This document shows, piece by piece, positions 32,420-40,400 of a stretch of 64,000 nucleotides of DNA. Made by a program: the position numbers and the translations under genes. Source of the stretch: an uncultured Trueperaceae bacterium. GTDB taxonomy: Bacteria > Deinococcota > Deinococci > Deinococcales > Trueperaceae. The notes under the pieces were generated by a model. It saw only the letters and a program-made list of their open reading frames with translations. It made no database searches and was not told the origin of the DNA. Position 1 is the first letter of the stretch. Each line of letters opens with the position of its first letter. The stretch covers positions 62,001 through 126,000 of the forward strand of contig CALMXZ010000016.1 in assembly GCA_937873495.1 (NCBI GenBank). Reading direction: 5' to 3'.

Positions 32420-33654
32420 CTTTGAACCCTTCCTGTTCTTACGCTGCTAGTTGGCAGATGAAACTCCGCGGCCCACTTGCGGATAGCGGTGCCGTAGATT
32501 TGGCTTGCCGTTACAACGTTCCGGATGCTTACATTCTCGTTCCTCCCATGAGTTCGGCTCGTTGCGGCGTCACTCGGGCTGAGCCCGAGGAGGGTGGGTA
32601 CTCCACGTTCGATGAAGTACTTGGCGTCGTTGCCCCCGACCAAACCCCTGACCTCGGGGGCTTGTCCGGTTACCTCGGCGATGGCCGCCAACGTGTGTTT
32701 GACGACGGGTTGGTCGACATCGGTATCGAGCGGCGGCAAGTAGAGCAACACGCTGACTTGGCTCGTGCATGACCAGCGCGCCGCGACACTGCTCGCCAAG
32801 GCCTCGCACCTCGCCACGACGGACGGGAGATCCACACCTGGCACGAGCCGGCAGTCGACGGTCGCCTCCGCCGAACCCGGCACGGCGTTGGGGCTGGTAC
32901 CGCCCTGAACCGTGGTCCCGGCCACCAACGATGGGGCACCGAGCGTGGGGTGACTCAGCGAAGGAAGCACGTCGGAACCGTGCAGGGCAAGGAGGACGTC
33001 TGCAAGCGCGAGGACGGCGTTCCTCCCCTGCTCCGGCCTCGCGGCATGCGCCGAGACCCCTTCGACCTTGATTCCTAGGCGCGCCATGCCCTTGGAGGCC
33101 ACGCGTACCCCCCATGCGCCACTCTCGAGGCCGGCACCGTCGCAGACGAGGGCGGCGGCCACGTCGAGGCGCTCCAACGCGCCACTCGCCACCACCGCCC
33201 CGGTGCCCTTGGCACCGCCCATCTCTTCGTCGGCCACGAACATGCCGCAGAGCCTGAAGTCCTTGGTCAACCCCTCGCGATGGGCGGCGAGCAACGCCAT
33301 GAAAGCCGCCGCCACGCCGGCCTTGTTGTCGGCCGCCCCGCGCCCGTACATGCGACCATCGACCACGCGCCCTTCGAACGGCGGGTATTCCCAGTCGGAG
33401 GCATCGACCACCGGCACCGTATCGAGGTGGGCATTCAGCACGAACGTCGGGCCCGCGACGCCGCTCACCAGCAGCACGCTCTGTTGCTCGGCGTCACCGA
33501 CTACTTCGACCGCCAAGCCTGCGGCACGCGCGCGGTCTGCCAGGAAAGCGACAACTTCGCGAGTGTCGCCGGGCGGATTGACGGTAGGCCGCTCCACCAA
33601 GCCGCGCAGCAGCTCCGTGGCTTCTTCTTCTAACGCTCGTCGTTCACCGATCAA
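32416..33654 (-). CDS. M20 family metallohydrolase (ArgE/DapE type), copy 2
   Basis: About 412 residues with the complete metal and catalytic set: FVLNAHLDTVPVVDASDWEY, MYGRGAADNKAGVAAAFMAL, MFVADEEMGGAKGTGA, VEGVSAHAARPEQGRNA and LSPSDAATSRTHGRNENVSI. It parallels copy 1 along its length. Start set to a TTG with GGAGG eight bases before it, matching copy 1; an ATG at 33699 lacks a ribosome site and adds 15 polar residues. Last of the triad to be translated first: M20, then M29-like, then PrpD, each with overlapping stop and start. Confidence 0.88.
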   Translation of the reverse strand: MIGERRALEEEATELLRGLVERPTVNPPGDTREVVAFLADRARAAGLAVEVVGDAEQQSVLLVSGVAGPTFVLNAHLDTVPVVDASDWEYPPFEGRVVDGRMYGRGAADNKAGVAAAFMALLAAHREGLTKDFRLCGMFVADEEMGGAKGTGAVVASGALERLDVAAALVCDGAGLESGAWGVRVASKGMARLGIKVEGVSAHAARPEQGRNAVLALADVLLALHGSDVLPSLSHPTLGAPSLVAGTTVQGGTSPNAVPGSAEATVDCRLVPGVDLPSVVARCEALASSVAARWSCTSQVSVLLYLPPLDTDVDQPVVKHTLAAIAEVTGQAPEVRGLVGGNDAKYFIERGVPTLLGLSPSDAATSRTHGRNENVSIRNVVTASQIYGTAIRKWAAEFHLPTSSVRTGRVQR

Positions 33655-33738
33655 TGAGGTGTCCTCCTCTGAGCGAACTCGTTGACATCGGGTCGTCATG
33701 GTTCACCGGGAACTCCCGTCGCGCCCGCCGCCCATCTG

Positions 33739-34593
33739 CTACAGCCTCTTGTGCGGGTCGAGTACCTCCCGCAGGCCGTCGCCGAGGATGTTGAAACCGA
33801 TGACGCATATGGTGATCGCCAGGCCGGGGAAAGTGCTCCACCACCAGTAGTCGATGATGAACGCCCGGCCTTCGTTGACCATGGCGCCCCATTCAGGCGT
33901 GGGGGGCTGGGCTCCCAGGCCCAGGAAACTGAGGGTGGCGGTGGTGAGGATGATGTAGCCGACGTCGAGTGTCATCTTGACGACGACGGGTGTGATCGTT
34001 TGTGGGAGTATGTGCCGCCACAGGATACGAGCGTCCTTGCCGCCAAGCGCCCGCGCGCCCTCGACGAACGTCGTCCCTTTGAGCATGAGAACCTCGCCGC
34101 GTATCAGGCGCGCATAACCCGGCCACCACACGAAAGCGATGGCGATCATGGCTCCGGTCAGGCCCGGCCCCACCACGGCGTTGACCGCCATGGCGAGGAT
34201 GAACCCAGGGAAGGCGAGGAACACGTCTGTGACGCGCATGATGAAGCTGTCGAGCGTCCCTCCGAAGTACCCCCCGATGGCACCGAGCAGCGTCCCTATG
34301 CCCACCGCTATCGGCAGGACTATGCAGACGACGAGGAGCGAGATACGAGTACCGGCGACGACACGACCGAGGATGTCTCTACCGACCGCGTCCGTGCCGA
34401 ACCAGTGCTCGGCCGAAGGCGCCTTGAAACGTTGCATGACGTTTAGCTGGTTGGTATCGGCCGGCACGAGCATCGGACCGAAGACGGCCAGGCCAAGGAA
34501 GATCATCAAGAACACGCTGCCCACGACGAAGTCGGGGCTGCGCAGCCATCGCGGCCAGCGACGACGCGTGGCGACGGTAGTACCTCTCACCAT
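33739..34593 (-). CDS. Peptide-type ABC transporter permease (DppC-like)
   Basis: 284 residues. Basic N-terminus (TTVATRRRWPRWLRS), a single helix FVVGSVFLMIFLGLAVFGPM, EHWFGTDAVGRDILGRVVAG, five helices, EAA loop ALGGKDARILWRHILPQTIT and FLGLGAQPPTPEWGAMVNEG, ending GDGLREVLDPHKRL. ATG 34593 overlaps the DppB stop by seven bases. Part of the importer that feeds the CoA-transferase/PrpD/M20 pathway. Confidence 0.93.
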   Translation of the reverse strand: MVRGTTVATRRRWPRWLRSPDFVVGSVFLMIFLGLAVFGPMLVPADTNQLNVMQRFKAPSAEHWFGTDAVGRDILGRVVAGTRISLLVVCIVLPIAVGIGTLLGAIGGYFGGTLDSFIMRVTDVFLAFPGFILAMAVNAVVGPGLTGAMIAIAFVWWPGYARLIRGEVLMLKGTTFVEGARALGGKDARILWRHILPQTITPVVVKMTLDVGYIILTTATLSFLGLGAQPPTPEWGAMVNEGRAFIIDYWWWSTFPGLAITICVIGFNILGDGLREVLDPHKRL

Positions 34594-35594
34594 GTCCGCA
34601 ACTTCGGGTTGACGACCGCATAGAGCGTGTCGACGAGGAAGTTCATGACCACGAACGTGATGGCGATCACGAGCGTGAACGCAAGTATCACTGGGAGGTC
34701 GTGGTTGATCATGGCGTTGTAGGCGTAGTAGCCGATGCCTGGGAAGCTGAATACGACTTCGACGAGTATGGTGCCTTGCAAGATCCAACCGAACTGAAGA
34801 CCGAGGATCGTGATGGCCGGCGTAGCAGCGTTGCGCAAAGCATGTTTGAAGCCGATCTTGCGTTCGCTCACGCCCTTGGAACGAGCCGTGCGGATGTAGT
34901 CCTCGTGGAGGATCTCTAGCACCGTCGACCTCAGGAGACGGGTGACCACCGTCAGTCGACCAAGCGCGAGGGTCACTACCGGCAGCACGAGATGGGCCAC
35001 GGTGCTCCCGAACGCCTGGAAGTTGCCGGCTATGAGTGAATCGAGTAGATAGGAGCCCGTGGGTCCATCGAGCCGCGGCAGTCCGAAAGCTATGCGACCG
35101 CCGCCGGGGAGCCAGCCGAGCTTGCCGTAGAAGAGGATCATGAGCATGAGCCCGAGCCAGAAGACGGGCAGGCCCGCCCCGACGAACGCGAGGAGCCTGG
35201 TTACCTGGTCGAGGGCCCGGCCGCTATGCTGCGCAGCCAGAACCCCGAGTGGGATCCCGAGCGCCGCTATTATCACGATGCTCACGACGGCCAGCTCGAG
35301 CGTAGCCGGCAGATAGGCGCGCATGTCTTCTTGGACTCGTCGCTGCGAGGTAAGAGATAAGCCTAGGTCACCCCTGGCGAGGTTCCATAGGTAGGTCCCG
35401 TACCTGACGTACAGCGGCTTGTCCAATCCGAACTCGCGCCTCAAGATCTCGACCTGTTCCGCTCGCACGCGCTCGCCGGCGAAGGCCCTGATCGGGTCGC
35501 CCGGGATCATCTCCTGCACGAGGAAGAGCACGGTGACCGTGCCGAGGATCACGAGCACGAGACCGATGGCGCGTCCGAGAATGTAGCGAAGCAT
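34587..35594 (-). CDS. Peptide-type ABC transporter permease (DppB-like)
   Basis: 335 residues, with N-terminal helix AIGLVLVILGTVTVLFLVQE, IPGDPIRAFAGERVRAEQ, KPLYVRYGTYLWNLARGDLG, five further helices, loop ARSKGVSERKIGFKHALRNA and EVVFSFPGIGYYAYNAMINH. A somewhat longer periplasmic loop (GGGRIAFGLPRLDGPTGSYL) than in the other DppB proteins here. A strong hairpin lies 37 bases upstream of its start, between it and the binding-protein gene. Confidence 0.93.
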   Translation of the reverse strand: MLRYILGRAIGLVLVILGTVTVLFLVQEMIPGDPIRAFAGERVRAEQVEILRREFGLDKPLYVRYGTYLWNLARGDLGLSLTSQRRVQEDMRAYLPATLELAVVSIVIIAALGIPLGVLAAQHSGRALDQVTRLLAFVGAGLPVFWLGLMLMILFYGKLGWLPGGGRIAFGLPRLDGPTGSYLLDSLIAGNFQAFGSTVAHLVLPVVTLALGRLTVVTRLLRSTVLEILHEDYIRTARSKGVSERKIGFKHALRNAATPAITILGLQFGWILQGTILVEVVFSFPGIGYYAYNAMINHDLPVILAFTLVIAITFVVMNFLVDTLYAVVNPKLRTW

Positions 35595-35631
35595 GGGTTA
35601 GTTAAGGATTCCTTCCGCGGACGACCTTGGC

Positions 35632-35661
35632 TGTGGGGGACACGAGGTCGTGTCCCCCACA
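35632..35661 (-). repeat. Intercistronic hairpin between binding-protein and permease genes
   Basis: TGTGGGGGACAC and GTGTCCCCCACA form a perfect 12-base-pair stem with a six-base loop, in the 165-base gap after the binding-protein stop. No U-tract follows on the transcribed strand. It is the same placement as the hairpin at 12268-12308. Confidence 0.75.
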
Positions 35662-35759
35662 CACCGCGTGGCCGCTGGCGCGACGTGGGCGCTACGCGCC
35701 CACGTCGGCGAGGAGTCTGGACCACCCTGGTGTTGCCGGTCGCTCGTAAGCATCGTCGA

Positions 35760-37337
35760 TCAGGGCTTGTTCAGGCGGATCTGGCGGAAGTTGATGGTGT
35801 CGTGGAATGCCGGGTCGTACGTGTAGCCTTCTACCCACTTCCGCATTGCGATCAGGTAGCCGGGGTTGGAGACGTAGACGTCGACGGCGTCTTCGACGAT
35901 CTCGTCCTGGGCCTGGGCGTAGATCGCGTCGCGCAGGGCGGGGTCCGTCGTCGCCTGCGCCAGAGAGATCAGCTTGTCGACCTCCGGGTTGGAATAGCGA
36001 CCCGGGTTGCCAGCCGCAGGCGTCACGCTCGAGTAGTACATCGAGAAGAGGAAGCTATCCACATCCGGGTAGGACGGGTATTGGAAGAAGCCGGACAGTT
36101 CGGGTGTCGTGCTCTCGTTACCCCACGACTCGACCATGGAGCCGTAAGTGCCCTCGACTAGGTTCAGGGTGATACCGAAGCCGGCGAGCGTCTGCTGCAG
36201 GAGCTCGCCCGCCCGGCGCTGCTCCTCGAACCCGCTGGAGTAGCGATAGGTGAGCACGAGCCCGCTGTTGAGTACGCCGGCGTCGGCTAGCAACTGCCGC
36301 GCGCGCTCCGGGTCGTAAGGTCGGTCGTAGGCGACACTGCCTGGGATGCTGGCTGGGACGGGACCGGTCAGAGGACTCGAGAGCCCTTCCCTCAGAACCA
36401 TGAGGCTCTGCTGGTCGAAGGCCAGTTGGAGGGCTTGGCGGACTCGAATGTCGTTCAGTGGGGGCTTGGTAAGCGCGAGGCGGAAGTAGAGCCCAACCGG
36501 GGTCTCATGGGTCTCGACCGCGATATCCGGGTTCCTGCTTAGCCCCGGCACGTCGTCGATCGACAGGTTCATAGCGATGTCGATCTCACCGCGTTCCAGC
36601 ATCAGGCGTTGCGTGGCCGGTTCACGGATGATCCGGTGGACGACCTTCTGAGGCGCGCGCTCGTCGAAGCCGCCCCAGTAGTCGGGGAAGCGCTCGAAGC
36701 TGACGCTCTGGTCGATGACCCATTCGCTGAACTGGTAAGGGCCCGTGCCGTCGGCGTGGTCGAGGAACCACTGCCTCGCCCACGGGTCGTCGCTCGTCGC
36801 ATGCTCGGCTACTCCCGCCGGGCTGACGATCCACAGCTTGGGCACCATGTAGAGGAAGGCGCTGTTCGGCTTGTCGAGCGACACCTTGACGGTGTAGTCG
36901 TCGATGACCTCGGCGCTCTCGAACGGCTGGATCAGGACTGCCGTGCCGATGGCGTCGTAACGCTCGAGGGAGACCTTGACCGCCTCCGCGGTGAACGGCG
37001 TGCCGTCGTGGAAGAGCACGCCCTGGCGCAGGTGGAAGACGTAGGCAGCACCGCCGTCCAGGACTTCCCAACTCTCGGCGAGGAGTGGGATCAGCTCTGT
37101 CGAGCCGGGCGCGTACCCAAGGAGGCCTTCGTAGGCCGCGCGCGCTGGGCGGATGACGGAAGCGGTATCAGTGATGTGAGGGTCCAGCGTCCTGGGTGGT
37201 GAGGAGTGGGCCCATACCAGGGTGTCGGAAAGAGACTGCGCCCCCGCCCATGCGGTCGTGGCGATGGCGATCACCACCAAGGCAGCGAGCCTGCCCCATG
37301 GGGTCTTCCTGCTACGTGGTTGGCTTTGGTGGGTCAT
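35760..37337 (-). CDS. ABC transporter periplasmic substrate-binding protein, family 5
   Basis: 525 residues. Tat/Sec-like N-terminus THQSQPRSRKTPWGRLAALV with hydrophobic core and cleavage near AWAGA-QS. Mature hallmarks: SPPRTLDPHITDTASVIRPA, RQGVLFHDGTPFTAEAVKVS, VRQALQLAFDQQSLMVLREG, YRYSSGFEEQRRAGELLQQ. ATG with GGAGGG four bases upstream; the frame runs further upstream but without family similarity and into the CoA-transferase gap. It is 77 bases behind the CoA-transferase gene. Confidence 0.93.
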   Translation of the reverse strand: MTHQSQPRSRKTPWGRLAALVVIAIATTAWAGAQSLSDTLVWAHSSPPRTLDPHITDTASVIRPARAAYEGLLGYAPGSTELIPLLAESWEVLDGGAAYVFHLRQGVLFHDGTPFTAEAVKVSLERYDAIGTAVLIQPFESAEVIDDYTVKVSLDKPNSAFLYMVPKLWIVSPAGVAEHATSDDPWARQWFLDHADGTGPYQFSEWVIDQSVSFERFPDYWGGFDERAPQKVVHRIIREPATQRLMLERGEIDIAMNLSIDDVPGLSRNPDIAVETHETPVGLYFRLALTKPPLNDIRVRQALQLAFDQQSLMVLREGLSSPLTGPVPASIPGSVAYDRPYDPERARQLLADAGVLNSGLVLTYRYSSGFEEQRRAGELLQQTLAGFGITLNLVEGTYGSMVESWGNESTTPELSGFFQYPSYPDVDSFLFSMYYSSVTPAAGNPGRYSNPEVDKLISLAQATTDPALRDAIYAQAQDEIVEDAVDVYVSNPGYLIAMRKWVEGYTYDPAFHDTINFRQIRLNKP

Positions 37338-37414
37338 CCTTCCCTCCGGTCTCGAACGGTGATCTGGCGCTTGCTGAATGGTTGACCTTCGTCGAGTTGC
37401 AATCGCTAGCCTCT

Positions 37415-38638
37415 TCATTCGTGAACTCCTTTGCCAGAGTTGGAAGTGAACACGGCTCGGTCTTGCAGCAGTCGGGCTATCCGCTCGGGGGAGTACCCGA
37501 GGACGCGCGTTAGGACGGGCACGGTGTGCTCGCCAAGCCTCGGTGGCGCCGCCACCGGGTAGTCGACGCTCCCATCGAAGAACAACGGCGAACCGATCAC
37601 CTTCACCGTATGACCGTCCAGGTCGAACTCTTTGATCAACCCGTACTCGCTGGTCTGCGGGGAGGCGAGGGCTTCTAGCACGTCCTGCACCGGCCCGCAG
37701 GCGATCCCCGCCGCCGTGAGCTGCTCGACCCACACCGCAGTCGATCGGCTCTTGAACAGCTCCTCCAGCAGTGGAACGAGCACGGACCGGCTCTCGCGCC
37801 TGGCCGTCCTGGTCGAGAACCGCGCGTCCTCGCCGAGTTCCGGCCGGCTGAGGGCGGCGCACAGTGCTTTGAAGTGGTGGTCGAAACCGGCTTCGAGGGC
37901 CAGGTAGCCGTCGGCCGTCTCGAAGACCTGCGACGGCACCGTGCCAACGTGGCCGGAGCCTACGCGCCTTGGAGCCTGGTTCGAGTAGAGCGCGAAGGCG
38001 CCGACGTAAGTCAGGAGGCTGACCTGGGAGTGGAACAGTGAGGTCTCCACCTTCATGCCGCGGTTGTTGCGCGCGGGCCTACCGGCCAGCGCAGCCAGTA
38101 TCCCGATGGTGGCGAAGAGGCCCGCTCCGAGGTCGGCGGTCGGGATACCGGCGCGCACGGGCGCCCTCCCCTCCTCGCCGGTAATGCTCACGCCGCCGCC
38201 CATGGACTGAACGACGATGTCGACCGCCTTCCTCGCCGCCTCTGGACCCCTGGTCCCGAAACCTGTGATCTCGCAGGTGATGATGCCGCCGTTGATCGCC
38301 AGCAGCGAATCGTGATCTATCCCGAGGCGCTCAGGCACGCCGGGCGAGAAGTTGTAGACGACGACGTCCGAGACCCGCACCAGGTCGAGGAACGCCTGTC
38401 GCCCCTCCTCGTTCTTCAAGTCGATGACGATGCCCTGCTTGTTGCGATTGACACTGAGGTTGTACAGGGACTCGCCCGCCACGAAGTAGGGCGGCGTGCT
38501 ACGCGTCGGTTCGCCTTTCGGCGCCTCGATCTTGATGACCTCAGCTCCCATGTCGCCGAGCAGCATGGTGCTGAACGGCCCTGCGAGGGCTTGGGTCAGA
38601 TCGAGAATCCTGATGCCGCTCAATGGCAGGCTGGTCAT
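37415..38638 (-). CDS. CaiB/BaiF family III CoA-transferase
   Basis: Transfers CoA between acyl-CoA and a free acid through an aspartyl-CoA thioester. 407 residues. SGIRILDLTQALAGPFSTML then GDMGAEVIKIEAPKGEPTRS is the N-terminal signature; NRNKQGIVIDLKNEEGRQAF and FGTRGPEA follow; AGIPTADLGAGLFATIGILA carries the catalytic Asp. C-terminal GIACGPVQDVLEALASPQ and LGEHTVPVLTRVLGYSPERI are typical. First gene of the long minus-strand operon, facing the IclR gene. It likely activates the acid released by the operon's amidases for the enoyl-CoA hydratase. Confidence 0.92.
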   Translation of the reverse strand: MTSLPLSGIRILDLTQALAGPFSTMLLGDMGAEVIKIEAPKGEPTRSTPPYFVAGESLYNLSVNRNKQGIVIDLKNEEGRQAFLDLVRVSDVVVYNFSPGVPERLGIDHDSLLAINGGIITCEITGFGTRGPEAARKAVDIVVQSMGGGVSITGEEGRAPVRAGIPTADLGAGLFATIGILAALAGRPARNNRGMKVETSLFHSQVSLLTYVGAFALYSNQAPRRVGSGHVGTVPSQVFETADGYLALEAGFDHHFKALCAALSRPELGEDARFSTRTARRESRSVLVPLLEELFKSRSTAVWVEQLTAAGIACGPVQDVLEALASPQTSEYGLIKEFDLDGHTVKVIGSPLFFDGSVDYPVAAPPRLGEHTVPVLTRVLGYSPERIARLLQDRAVFTSNSGKGVHE

Positions 38639-38713
38639 CTATCGGTTCCTCTCGGGTAGTCCTGGGCCGCGAACTCGCTGAGCACGTCGAGCAGGCTTCT
38701 CGGTCCGCATATA

Positions 38714-38726
38714 GGAACGCCGTTCC
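38714..38726. promoter_or_regulatory. Candidate IclR operator palindrome
   Basis: GGAACGCCGTTCC: perfect six-base arms GGAACG/CGTTCC around one base, flanked by ATA and TAT. It lies about 14 bases downstream of the CoA-transferase -10, in the intergenic region shared with the divergent IclR gene, a usual place for an IclR-family site. Confidence 0.6.
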
Positions 38727-38739
38727 GCTATGTGGTAAC

Positions 38740-38770
38740 ATTCTATGCGTGATGCATGTCCGGCTGTCAA
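38740..38770 (-). promoter_or_regulatory. Promoter of the CoA-transferase operon
   Basis: Minus strand TTGACA (38770-38765), 19-base spacer, TAGAAT (38745-38740). The palindrome at 38714-38726 would cover roughly +7 to +19. Confidence 0.55.
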
Positions 38771-38962
38771 CTGGGTGGGGCCGTTGCCGGGTAGACGGCG
38801 CCTGTTCCTGCGGCCAGGTATCGGGTGCTCCCTGGTTCACAACCACCGCCCACCGGGGATCGCTTGGGGCCGGCTGGGCTAACATGCCGAATCAGGACAG
38901 CCAGTCGGGCGCGGCAGCCACTCGGTGGGCCGGAGGAGACGTATGAGAGTCGGGGGAAGGCG

Positions 38963-39778
38963 ATGAGCGAAGCCCCAACCATGAGCGCGGCGGTCGCCAC
39001 CGGTGCGCGCGGCGCCCAGAGGGACCAAGCCGGGCTTTCCACCGTCAAGAAGTCGCTGGCTGTTCTGTCGGCGATCGCTTCCTCGGGATCGGAAGTCGGG
39101 ATATCCGAACTCAGCCGCAACCTCGGCTACTCGAAGCCCGCGATCCACCGGATCGTCTACGCGCTACTCGAAGAGAAGTACCTGTACCAGAACCCCGCAA
39201 CGAAGCGGTATTCCATCGGGCCGGAGGCGTTCCGGATCGGCAGCGAGTTCAGGCCGCACAAGCATGCGGGCAGCGTCGCCAGGACCTGCTTGCAGGGACT
39301 GGCGGACCGCATCGGCTACTCCAGCTACCTGGGTGGCCTGTCCGGCAACACCGCATTGATAATCGACTACCGGGAAGGCAACTCGCCTATCAGGGTCGAC
39401 TCCGCCCGTACGGGCAGTGCGCGACCGCTACATGCCACGGCGATAGGCAAGGCGATCCTGGCGGCGTTGCCGACGGACGACGCTAGATCGATCCTGGCCA
39501 GCACGACCTTGAGCGCGACGGCCCGCAACACCAAGACGACCGTCGAAGAGGTCATGGCCGACCTGGACAGGTGCAGGGCCGATGGTTACTCGGTCAGCGA
39601 CGAGGAGAGCCTGGACGGGGTGATCTCGGTCGGTGCGTTCCTGGCAGGCACTGAGCGCTCCATGCCCATGGCGATCAGTGTCTCGATACCGGCGCTGACG
39701 CGCAACAGCTACTCCATCCGCGAGTTGGCGGACGCCGTGATGGGGGCTTCCCGGGAGATCTCGGAGTTGTTGGGTTAG
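38963..39778 (+). CDS. IclR-family transcriptional regulator
   Basis: 271 residues. Winged helix at about 30-85 (LSTVKKSLAVLSAIASSGSE, VGISELSRNLGYSKPAIHRI, VYALLEEKYLYQNPATKRYS), then the IclR effector domain with LADRIGYSSYLGGLSGNTAL, SARPLHATAIGKAILAALPT (conserved), and DEESLDGVISVGAFLAG. Divergent from the CoA-transferase operon with a palindrome between, so it is the probable local regulator. ATG 38963 has a purine-rich GGGGGAAGG before it; the next ATG, 18 bases on, is an alternative. A weak -10 (TAACAT, about 38736) is the only promoter hint. Confidence 0.92.
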   Translation: MSEAPTMSAAVATGARGAQRDQAGLSTVKKSLAVLSAIASSGSEVGISELSRNLGYSKPAIHRIVYALLEEKYLYQNPATKRYSIGPEAFRIGSEFRPHKHAGSVARTCLQGLADRIGYSSYLGGLSGNTALIIDYREGNSPIRVDSARTGSARPLHATAIGKAILAALPTDDARSILASTTLSATARNTKTTVEEVMADLDRCRADGYSVSDEESLDGVISVGAFLAGTERSMPMAISVSIPALTRNSYSIRELADAVMGASREISELLG

Positions 39779-39846
39779 GGAGAAGCAGGTCGACGGTGCC
39801 ATATCGTTTGCATTCGGAGCTGGAGTTCCCTGCTTCGGTGGATACA

Positions 39847-40017
39847 TGGCTGGGCTAACAATCGCTTCCAGTTGGCGGCCATGGCGCCTTGGATGAGCTT
39901 GCCGGCCATCGATCTCTAGGGTTTGCCTGGCTTGCGGCTCTGCCTCTCTTTCTCGCGCTCCCTAGTGTGCTTGTCCTTGATGCTGCAGATCGCCAGCCAC
40001 AGAAGTTTCGCGACGCC
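39847..40017 (-). pseudogene. Degraded transposase C-terminal fragment (IS256/Mutator-like, tentative)
   Basis: One minus-strand frame reads GVAKLLWLAICSIKDKHTRE then REKERQSRKPGKP, an in-frame TAG at 39918-39916, and continues GKLIQGAMAANWKRLLAQP. The LLWLAI..I.DK..RER and later LI.GA...WKR.L pattern is what I recall from the C-termini of IS256/Mutator-type transposases in high-GC bacteria. No start, no catalytic domain and no terminal repeats remain. It lies at the border between the IclR operon and the lower-GC ammonia-lyase block. The family assignment is from memory and could be wrong; the decay itself is visible. Confidence 0.4.
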
Positions 40018-40400
40018 TAACTTAACGTCAACCTCAGAAAGTGACCTGGAATGCGACAAGAAGGAGATTCTTTCCAATCCACCGGAGGCACAAACAATCT
40101 GATGCCCGTGCCGGCTCTAGTCGGCGGTCGAGTAACGAGCGACCCGTCTAGGCCATCCGGACGCACTTCAAGTCAAGCTCGGCATATATCGCGCTCTCAG
40201 GCTTGTCACGCGGTCGTAGTCGTACAGTCGAACCTCGTGTTGCTCAAGATATCTTCGAGTGCGTCAAGGTTCCCTGCAGCCCCACTAGAAGCCGAAGCCA
40301 CCAGAAGAGCCTCTTCGCAAAGAGCAAGTAGTTGGTCTCATCAGAGCCGGTTAACTCCCGGCCATCCGACACAGCGTTGACACCGACACCTAAAGCTGAA
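40018..40400. other. Gene-poor stretch with decayed sequence
   Basis: No convincing gene. One minus-strand frame is open for about 45 codons ending at 40206 (it contains ASSGAAGNLDALEDILSN), but it has no recognisable start or family and stops shortly upstream. With the transposase fragment beside it, the region 39779-40400 looks like a junction scar. Confidence 0.4.

Noticed and set aside
24094-33654. Recent tandem duplication of the triad
   Set aside because: Aligned rows differ by 7-8 G+C per 60 bases while the proteins remain alike, which argues for long divergence or separate origins.
40051-40380. Plus-strand open frame of about 110 codons in the gap before the carbamoylase gene
   Set aside because: Ser/Arg-rich, no start-site signals and no resemblance to any family; the region looks decayed.
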